The notes beneath the pieces are model-generated. The model worked only from the letters and a program-made list of their open reading frames with translations, searched no databases and was not told the origin of the DNA. The position numbers and the translations under genes are program-made. A stretch of DNA of 5,002 nucleotides, from positions 1-5,002 of the forward strand of contig CAMWIS010000116.1 in assembly GCA_947174375.1 (NCBI GenBank), read 5' to 3'. Numbering within the stretch: the stretch's first letter is position 1; every line of letters starts with the position of its first letter. Shown one piece after another: positions 1 to 5,002 of the stretch. Source of the DNA: an uncultured Bacteroidales bacterium. Its GTDB lineage: Bacteria > Bacteroidota > Bacteroidia > Bacteroidales > P3.

Positions 1-2026
1 CGGGCTGCGGGATGTTGCCGAGGTCGAAATACGGGGTGTTGAACAGGTTGGCCGCCGTGACGAACAACTCGTAGCGCGGGCGGCGCCAGTAGAGCCGCAG
101 GTTGCAGAGCACATAGGGCTTGTAGCGTCGCTCCACCGACTGTTCGTCGAGGTAGGTGCCGGCGCGGTCGTTGAGGATGAACTCCCAGGACGCGCCCAAC
201 GAGCTGTAGATGCCGTGGTCTATCGACAGGCACAGGTGGTTGCGCAGGTAGTCGGTCGCATAGAGCGAATGGTACGCCCCCGCGCTCTTGCTGACGTACA
301 GATAGGTGTAGTCTAGCGTGATACGCCTTAGGTACGGGAGGTCGGGCGTATAGGCGAAAGAGACCTCCGCCCCCACGGTATGCAGCTTGGTCAGGTTGCG
401 GGCCATCCACAGTTCCACGGCCTCCGTGCGCACCCAGTCGATGATGCGGAAGCCGTAGCGGTAGAAAACGCCCGCCCGCGCCTGCAACGCGCGTCGGTGC
501 CAACGCAGTTCCGTTTCGGCGGTGACGGCCTGTTCGGGTTGGAGCGCCGGGTTGCCCAACTGCGAGGCCGACGTATAATAGAGGTCGGTGAACGTGGGCA
601 GACGGTAGGCATGGTTGACGAACAGCGACCACGCCCAGGCGGGCCGCCAGCGGTAAGAGGCCGACGCGCCGCCGAAGACGGCCGCCCCGAAGTCGGAGCT
701 ACCGTTGACGAGCAGCCCGCCCGCCAATTTCCATTTGCCGTTGGGCGATTCGTAGTTGTGTTGCACAAAGCCGCTCGCAATCTGCCGCAACGCGCTCTTG
801 TTGTAGAACAGGCCCGGTTCAAACGCGGCGGGCTTGCCGCTGGTTTCGCCGGCGGCCACCTCCGGCATCGTCTCGCCGATGTTGTTGCTGAAGATATGCT
901 CGTAGCGGTAATCGAGGCCGACCATCGTCGTGCCGCCCTTCGGCCAGGCGTAGGCGGCCGTCGCGCCGAGGCCCAAAACGTCGGTGCGGTGTACGTTGGG
1001 GCCGCCGTACCATTCCGGCGCGCGTTCGATGTAGCGGAACAGGTCGTAGCGGTCGTGGTGCTGCCGCCAGTAGGCCCGCGCTTCCGTGCGCCAGTTGCCC
1101 CAGGCCTTGCTGTATTGCAGGATGGCCAAAAACGTCTTGGTTTGGTCGTGTTGTTCCCGGTAGCGGGTGGAATAGAAGTTCTGCGCGCCGTACCGCTTGT
1201 CGGCGTAGCCGAGGCTCAGCTTGAGGGTGCCGAATTTCTCCGGGCGGTTGTACCCCACCCGCGCCAAGGCCTGCGCAATGCGGAAGTCGGTGTTGTCGGT
1301 ATAGCCGTCACTGGCCGTATAGCCCGCGTCGGCCGCCACCGACCAGCCCTTGCGGCTGTATTGGGCCGAGCCTTCGGTCTGATAGTAGCCGTACATACCG
1401 CCCGAAGCCGACAGTGTGGCGTAGGTGCCGCCCAAGGGCGTCGGGATAAAATTGACGGCTCCCGCGAAGGGCGCGACGCCATAGCTCCACGCCCCCGCCC
1501 CCTGCCACATTTCGATGCGCTGGATGGCCGACATGGGCAAGGGCAAATCGAGCGTGTAGTGGCCCGTCTGCGGATCCGACATATCGACGCCGTCGAGCAG
1601 GACGACGGCCTGATCGAACGTGCCGCCGCGCAGCAACACGTCGGCCTGTACGTTTTCGGGGCCACGGCTGCGGATGTCCACGCCGGGCAGGTTACGTAAA
1701 ATGTCTTGTAGGTTTTGTACCCCCGCCTGTTGAATATCCTGGAATGACAGCGCGGAGAACTTGGGCACCATGGGCGGCAGCGGATGCCGCTTCTGCCCCT
1801 GCACATTCACCTCGGAGAGCTGTACGACGGCCAAGACCGTGTCGGTCGCCTCCCCGATGGCCGTTTCCGCGGCACCGGCCTGGCGTCCCGTATCGGCCGA
1901 ATCCGTTGCGGCGGCCAAAGCCGAAGACACCGTGCCGGCCGCTCCGTGGAACAAGACCGGTTGCGCTTTCAAACTCAAGATGGAACAAGCGAGAGACAAA
2001 ACCCCGATGCTGACGCCGGTTTTCAT
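1..2026 (-). CDS. TonB-dependent outer-membrane receptor, BtuB-like (C-terminus cut by window edge)
   Basis: By family, a 22-strand outer-membrane beta-barrel with an N-terminal plug that imports a scarce ligand using TonB-ExbBD energy. Translating the minus strand from ATG at 2026 gives 675 uninterrupted codons to the left edge, with no frameshift or stop. Residues 1-21 look like a signal peptide (Lys at 2, hydrophobic core, likely cleavage near LKA-QP). Residues 25-65 form an Ala/Thr/Asp-rich linker, with no room for the carboxypeptidase-regulatory-like domain common in SusC proteins. A TonB-box-like stretch (VVQLSEVNVQGQ) lies at 67-78. The plug spans about 85-195 (DILRNLPGVDIRSRG, LLRGGTFDQAVVLLDGVDMS, then the IEMWQG and GAVNF motifs). 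The barrel follows, with the typical YRLPTFTDLYY and GNPALQPEQ motifs at 474-499 and NLFNTPYFDLGNIPQP at the visible end. Relatives usually stop 10-20 residues beyond this motif. The plug and 474-499 motifs resemble vitamin B12-receptor-like proteins, but the ligand cannot be read from the sequence. An in-frame ATG at 2104 would add 26 Arg-rich residues; 2026 is preferred for its signal peptide. Confidence 0.9.
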   Translation of the reverse strand, partial: MKTGVSIGVLSLACSILSLKAQPVLFHGAAGTVSSALAAATDSADTGRQAGAAETAIGEATDTVLAVVQLSEVNVQGQKRHPLPPMVPKFSALSFQDIQQAGVQNLQDILRNLPGVDIRSRGPENVQADVLLRGGTFDQAVVLLDGVDMSDPQTGHYTLDLPLPMSAIQRIEMWQGAGAWSYGVAPFAGAVNFIPTPLGGTYATLSASGGMYGYYQTEGSAQYSRKGWSVAADAGYTASDGYTDNTDFRIAQALARVGYNRPEKFGTLKLSLGYADKRYGAQNFYSTRYREQHDQTKTFLAILQYSKAWGNWRTEARAYWRQHHDRYDLFRYIERAPEWYGGPNVHRTDVLGLGATAAYAWPKGGTTMVGLDYRYEHIFSNNIGETMPEVAAGETSGKPAAFEPGLFYNKSALRQIASGFVQHNYESPNGKWKLAGGLLVNGSSDFGAAVFGGASASYRWRPAWAWSLFVNHAYRLPTFTDLYYTSASQLGNPALQPEQAVTAETELRWHRRALQARAGVFYRYGFRIIDWVRTEAVELWMARNLTKLHTVGAEVSFAYTPDLPYLRRITLDYTYLYVSKSAGAYHSLYATDYLRNHLCLSIDHGIYSSLGASWEFILNDRAGTYLDEQSVERRYKPYVLCNLRLYWRRPRYELFVTAANLFNTPYFDLGNIPQP

Positions 2027-2115
2027 CGAAGAAAACGCCGCGTACCGGCACCGGCTCCACCGTCTGAAGCGGAACGAAACCGGATTTTGTCTTGCTTCTT
2101 GCATTGAGAAAAGAT

Positions 2116-2148
2116 TAAGGTTAATGAATAAAAAAAGGCTTGCACAAA
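2116..2148 (-). promoter_or_regulatory. Weak candidate promoter for the receptor gene, overlapping the ppdK terminator
   Basis: Bacteroidota promoters typically show TTTG, a 19-21 nt spacer, then TAnnTTTG. Here the minus strand has TTTG at 2148-2145, at the edge of the terminator loop. After a 21-nt spacer comes TAACCTTA (2123-2116), which differs from the -7 consensus at two of its six fixed positions. A transcript would start near 2110, giving a leader of roughly 80 nt before the ATG at 2026 but almost none before the ATG at 2104. The match is poor and rests on spacing and position alone. Readthrough from ppdK or a promoter I did not recognise is possible. Confidence 0.2.
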
Positions 2149-2163
2149 TGCGTGCAAGCCTTT
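2130..2163 (-). terminator. Rho-independent terminator of ppdK
   Basis: On the minus strand a perfect 9-bp stem, GGCTTGCAC paired with GTGCAAGCC (arms 2152-2160 and 2137-2145), encloses a 6-nt loop. It can be extended by three A-T pairs. It is followed at once by a run of seven T (2136-2130). The hairpin begins about 20 nt after the ppdK stop codon, so it should end the ppdK transcript before the receptor gene. Read on the plus strand, the hairpin is followed only by TTTCCG, so it would be a much weaker terminator in that direction. Confidence 0.9.
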
Positions 2164-2179
2164 CCGTTGGGTTTTGATT

Positions 2180-4924
2180 TTACAACAACTGGGTTTTGAG
2201 GTTGGCTTGGGCGGCCGCCACACGCGCGATGGGCACGCGGAACGGCGAGCACGAAACGTAGTTCATGCCAACGCTGTCGCAGAATTCCACCGAAGACGGT
2301 TCGCCGCCGTGTTCGCCGCAAATCCCGATTTTGATTTCGGGACGGGTCTGACGGCCTTTTTCGGCGCCGGTCTTGACCAAAGCGCCCACGCCCTTGCGGT
2401 CCAGAATCTGGAACGGGTCGTTCTTCAAGATGTTCTTCTCTATATAGGTAGGCAGGAATTTGCCGACGTCGTCGCGCGAGAAGCCGAACGTCATCTGCGT
2501 AAGGTCGTTCGTACCGAACGAGAAGAACTCGGCCACTTCGGCGATTTCGTCCGCCACAATCGTGGCGCGCGGCACTTCAATCATCGTACCAACCAAGTAA
2601 GGAATGCTGTCCTGACGTTCTTCGAACACCTTGTTGGCCGTTTCGCGGATGACGTTGACCTGCATTTCGAGTTCCTTTTTGGAACCGGCCAGCGGCACCA
2701 TGATTTCGGGACGCGCCTTGATGCCTTTTTTCTTCAGGTTCAGGGCCGCTTCCATGATGGCGCGCGTCTGCATTTCCGAAATTTCGGGATAGGTATTGCC
2801 CAAACGGCAACCGCGGTGACCCAACATCGGGTTCACTTCGTGCAGGGCTTTCACCTTGCGTTTTACGGTTTCGACGGGCACGCCCATAACGGCGGCCATT
2901 TCTTCCTGTCCCTTGTCGTCCTGCGGCACGAACTCGTGCAAGGGCGGATCCAACAGACGCACCGTGACCGGCAGCCCCTGCATGGCTTCGAAGATGCCCT
3001 CGAAGTCGGTCCGTTGCAACGGCAGCAACTTGGCCAAAGCCTCGCGGCGGCCGACCGCGTCATCGGCCAAAATCATCTCGCGCATCGGGATAATCTTGTC
3101 GCCTTCGAAGAACATATGCTCGGTACGGCAGAGGCCGATGCCCTGCGCGCCGAACTTACGCGCGATGATGGCGTCGTGCGGCGTGTCGGCGTTCGTGCGG
3201 ACTTTCATACGGCCGTATTTTTCGGCCAGCTGCATCAGCATCGTGAAGTTCTCGCTCAAGCCGGCTTCTATCGTCGGGATTTCGCCGTCGTAAACCTGGC
3301 CCGTCGAACCGTTGAGCGAAATAAAGTCGCCCTCGTGGTAAACCTTGCCGTTCATCGTCAGCGTGCGCTGTTTGTAGCTGATTTGGATGCCGCCCGCGCC
3401 CGATACGCAGCATTTGCCCATGCCGCGCGCCACGACGGCCGCGTGCGAGGTCATACCGCCGCGCGCGGTCAGGATACCTTGCGCGATATACATACCCTTC
3501 AGGTCTTCGGGCGACGTCTCGGTGCGGACGAGGATGACCCGTTCGTCCGGATTGCAGCGAACCGCCTCTTCCGCGTCTTCGGCAAAGAAGACGATTTTAC
3601 CGGCGGCCGCACCCGGCGAGGCCGGCAAGCCCTTGGCCATAACCTTGGCCGACGGCAGGGCCGCCTTGTCGAAGACGGGGTGCAACAGTTCGTCGAGTTT
3701 GCCCGGCTCGATGCGCAACAAGGCTTCTTTTTCGTCAATCAGCCCTTCTTTGAGCAAGTCCATCGCGATGGTCACCATGGCTTCGCCCGTGCGCTTGCCG
3801 TTACGCGTCTGCAACATCCAGAGTTTGCCTTCCTGAATCGTGAATTCCATATCCTGCATATCGCAATAGTGCAATTCCAACGTATGTTGCAGGTTCCAGA
3901 GTTCCTTGTAGATGGCCGGCATCGACTCTTCCAGCGACGGGTATTTGGCCGCGCGTTCCTTTTCGTCTATGCCTTGCAGCATGGCCCAGCGTTGCGAGCC
4001 GAGCTTGGTGATTTCCTGCGGCGTGCGGATACCGGCTACGACGTCTTCGCCCTGGGCGTTGATCAGATACTCGCCGTTGAATTTGTTTTCGCCCGTGGCC
4101 GCGTTACGCGAAAAGCAGACGCCCGTGGCCGACGTATTGCCCATGTTGCCGAACACCATGGCCTGTACGTGGACGGCCGTACCCCACTCGGCCGGGATGT
4201 TGTTGAGCCGGCGGTAGAGAATGGCGCGGTCGTTCATCCAGCTGTCGAAAACGGCGATGATGGCGCCCCACAGCTGTTCCCACGGGTCGGTCGGGAAATC
4301 ATGGCCCGTATTTTCCTTGACGGCCTGTTTGAAGCGCTTTACCAACAGTTGCAGGTCTTCGGTCGTCAGTTCGGTGTCCAGTTCAATGTGTTTGGCTTCC
4401 TTCACTTCCTCGATGATGGCTTCGAACGGGTCGATGTCGTCTTTGGAGGTCGGCTTCATGCCCAACACCACGTCGCCGTACATCTGTACGAAACGGCGGT
4501 AGGAATCCCAGGCGAAGCGCGGGTTGCCCGTCTTCTTGCTCAGGGCTTCCACCACGGTGTCGTTGATACCGAGGTTCAGAATCGTATCCATCATGCCGGG
4601 CATGGAGGCGCGGGCGCCGGAGCGGACCGAAAACAGCAAGGGGTTCACGGCGTCGCCGAATTTGGATTTCATCAGGCCTTCCACATGCGCCACGCCGGCT
4701 TCCACTTCCTCGCGGATGATTTTGATGAGCGCGTCCTTGCCTACCTTATTGTAGGTCGTGCACATTTCGGTGGTTATCGTAAAGCCCGGCGGTACCGGAA
4801 GTCCAATCAGGTTCATTTCCGCCAAGTTAGCGCCCTTACCCCCCAAGAGGTTGCGCATATCGGCTTTCCCTTCGGCCTTCTTGTCGCCGAAGAGATAAAC
4901 GGTTTTTAAGTGTTCTTTAGGCAT
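2180..4924 (-). CDS. ppdK: Pyruvate, phosphate dikinase
   Basis: Cytoplasmic enzyme interconverting pyruvate + ATP + Pi and PEP + AMP + PPi. In anaerobic Bacteroidota it can serve PPi-linked glycolysis or gluconeogenesis. The 914-residue frame is intact, ends in TAA and has all three expected domains. The ATP-grasp nucleotide domain (about 10-380) has GGKGAN at 28-33, SVRSGA with Arg101, and LQTRNGKRTG near 371-380. The swivelling phosphohistidine domain (about 420-515) has GGMTSHAAVVARG with catalytic His494 and, two residues before it, the Thr (492) that regulatory kinases modify in this family. The C-terminal PEP/pyruvate TIM barrel (about 530-905) has CRTEHMF with Arg600, VRLLDPP with Arg656, IEVPRA with Glu783, GTNDLTQM with Asn806/Asp807, and GICGEHGG with catalytic Cys869. 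All catalytic residues known from the Clostridium symbiosum enzyme are present. It is about 40 residues longer than that 874-residue protein. A TTG start at 4939 would add five residues; the ATG at 4924 is preferred because it follows an A-rich stretch (ACAAAGAA) and fits known N-termini. Confidence 0.98.
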   Translation of the reverse strand: MPKEHLKTVYLFGDKKAEGKADMRNLLGGKGANLAEMNLIGLPVPPGFTITTEMCTTYNKVGKDALIKIIREEVEAGVAHVEGLMKSKFGDAVNPLLFSVRSGARASMPGMMDTILNLGINDTVVEALSKKTGNPRFAWDSYRRFVQMYGDVVLGMKPTSKDDIDPFEAIIEEVKEAKHIELDTELTTEDLQLLVKRFKQAVKENTGHDFPTDPWEQLWGAIIAVFDSWMNDRAILYRRLNNIPAEWGTAVHVQAMVFGNMGNTSATGVCFSRNAATGENKFNGEYLINAQGEDVVAGIRTPQEITKLGSQRWAMLQGIDEKERAAKYPSLEESMPAIYKELWNLQHTLELHYCDMQDMEFTIQEGKLWMLQTRNGKRTGEAMVTIAMDLLKEGLIDEKEALLRIEPGKLDELLHPVFDKAALPSAKVMAKGLPASPGAAAGKIVFFAEDAEEAVRCNPDERVILVRTETSPEDLKGMYIAQGILTARGGMTSHAAVVARGMGKCCVSGAGGIQISYKQRTLTMNGKVYHEGDFISLNGSTGQVYDGEIPTIEAGLSENFTMLMQLAEKYGRMKVRTNADTPHDAIIARKFGAQGIGLCRTEHMFFEGDKIIPMREMILADDAVGRREALAKLLPLQRTDFEGIFEAMQGLPVTVRLLDPPLHEFVPQDDKGQEEMAAVMGVPVETVKRKVKALHEVNPMLGHRGCRLGNTYPEISEMQTRAIMEAALNLKKKGIKARPEIMVPLAGSKKELEMQVNVIRETANKVFEERQDSIPYLVGTMIEVPRATIVADEIAEVAEFFSFGTNDLTQMTFGFSRDDVGKFLPTYIEKNILKNDPFQILDRKGVGALVKTGAEKGRQTRPEIKIGICGEHGGEPSSVEFCDSVGMNYVSCSPFRVPIARVAAAQANLKTQLL

Positions 4925-4945
4925 TTCTTTGTAACTCAAATGATT

Positions 4946-4968
4946 GTGAGATAAATGTTTAATATCAC
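4946..4968. promoter_or_regulatory. Imperfect dyad at the ppdK transcription start / leader
   Basis: Read on the plus strand, GTGA-GA-TAAA-TG-TTTA-ATA-TCAC forms two nested inverted-repeat pairs: GTGA/TCAC on the outside and TAAA/TTTA inside, offset by one base. It lies a few bases downstream of the -7 element, where transcription of ppdK should begin. It could be an operator for a dimeric regulator or a weak hairpin in the leader. The outer half-sites resemble CRP half-sites, but they are spaced 15 nt apart rather than the 6 nt of a CRP site, so it is not called as one. AT-rich leaders produce such dyads by chance fairly often. Confidence 0.3.
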
Positions 4969-4970
4969 TG

Positions 4971-5001
4971 CAAAGATAACGAAAACAGCGCGTAAAATCA
5001 A
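4971..5001 (-). promoter_or_regulatory. Bacteroidota-type sigma promoter of ppdK
   Basis: On the minus strand TATCTTTG (4978-4971) matches all fixed positions of the Bacteroidota -7 consensus TAnnTTTG. Twenty nt upstream is TTG (5001-4999), which fits the -33 element and the usual 19-21 nt spacing. Transcription should begin around 4964-4966, giving a leader of about 40 nt, AT-rich and without a Shine-Dalgarno sequence, before the ATG at 4924. This indicates that ppdK has its own promoter. Sites upstream of -33 lie outside the window. Confidence 0.8.
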
Positions 5002-5002
5002 G

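Noticed and set aside
380..1699. 439-residue plus-strand open frame
   Set aside because: It is the codon-aligned antisense of the receptor gene, whose minus-strand frame gives clear plug and barrel motifs over the same bases. The plus-strand product is Arg/Ala/Val-rich and resembles nothing known to me.
391..2060. Several minus-strand frames (1692-2060, 1216-1806, 819-1013, 391-822) that might suggest a broken, frameshifted receptor gene
   Set aside because: Direct translation from 2026 gives one continuous 675-codon receptor frame to position 1. These pieces are in other frames and have low-complexity Arg/Gly/Ser composition.
2027..2179. Riboswitch or small RNA between the two genes
   Set aside because: The gap is short and mostly taken by the terminator. 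No conserved riboswitch core such as a B12 box was recognisable.
2174..4909. 911-residue plus-strand open frame opposite ppdK
   Set aside because: It is the codon-aligned reverse complement of an unmistakable PPDK gene. Its product is His/Phe/Arg-rich with no recognisable domain, and it starts at a TTG just before the ppdK stop.
4922..4939. TTG at 4939 as the ppdK start codon
   Set aside because: An ATG lies five codons downstream after an A-rich leader and gives an N-terminus typical of the family. A TTG start is not needed.
4946..4968. CRP (cAMP receptor protein) binding site
   Set aside because: TGTGA and TCAC half-sites are present, but they are spaced too far apart for the CRP consensus, and classical cAMP-CRP control is not established in this group.

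Overview
The window reads as chromosomal DNA from a member of the Bacteroidota with fairly G+C-rich coding sequence. An Alistipes-like or other high-GC Bacteroidales is my best guess, not a proven placement. Three things point this way. A promoter upstream of the dikinase gene matches the Bacteroidota -33/-7 type, with a -7 element reading TATCTTTG. The start codons follow A-rich leaders without Shine-Dalgarno sequences. The outer-membrane receptor has the wording of a Bacteroidota TonB-dependent receptor.

There are two real genes, both on the minus strand and read from right to left. At the right edge (about 4925-5002) lie the promoter and a short AT-rich leader containing an imperfect dyad. 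The leader opens into a complete, intact gene for pyruvate, phosphate dikinase (ppdK, 2180-4924). Just after its stop codon is a strong intrinsic terminator (about 2130-2163). A short gap follows, and then a gene for a TonB-dependent outer-membrane receptor begins (start taken at 2026). It runs open and unbroken for 675 codons to the left edge, where it is cut off probably only a dozen or so residues before its end.

The two genes are unlikely to form a functional operon. The terminator separates them, and their roles are unrelated: central carbon metabolism at the pyruvate/PEP node in the cytoplasm, and TonB-powered uptake of a nutrient across the outer membrane. No RNA gene, mobile element, CRISPR array or integration site was seen. 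Very long open frames on the plus strand (380-1699 and 2174-4909) are codon-aligned shadows of the two minus-strand genes and are not counted as genes. I found no convincing new system here. The points most worth a second look are the dyad at the start of the ppdK transcript, the uncertain N-terminus and crowded upstream region of the receptor gene, and the receptor's Ala-rich linker.
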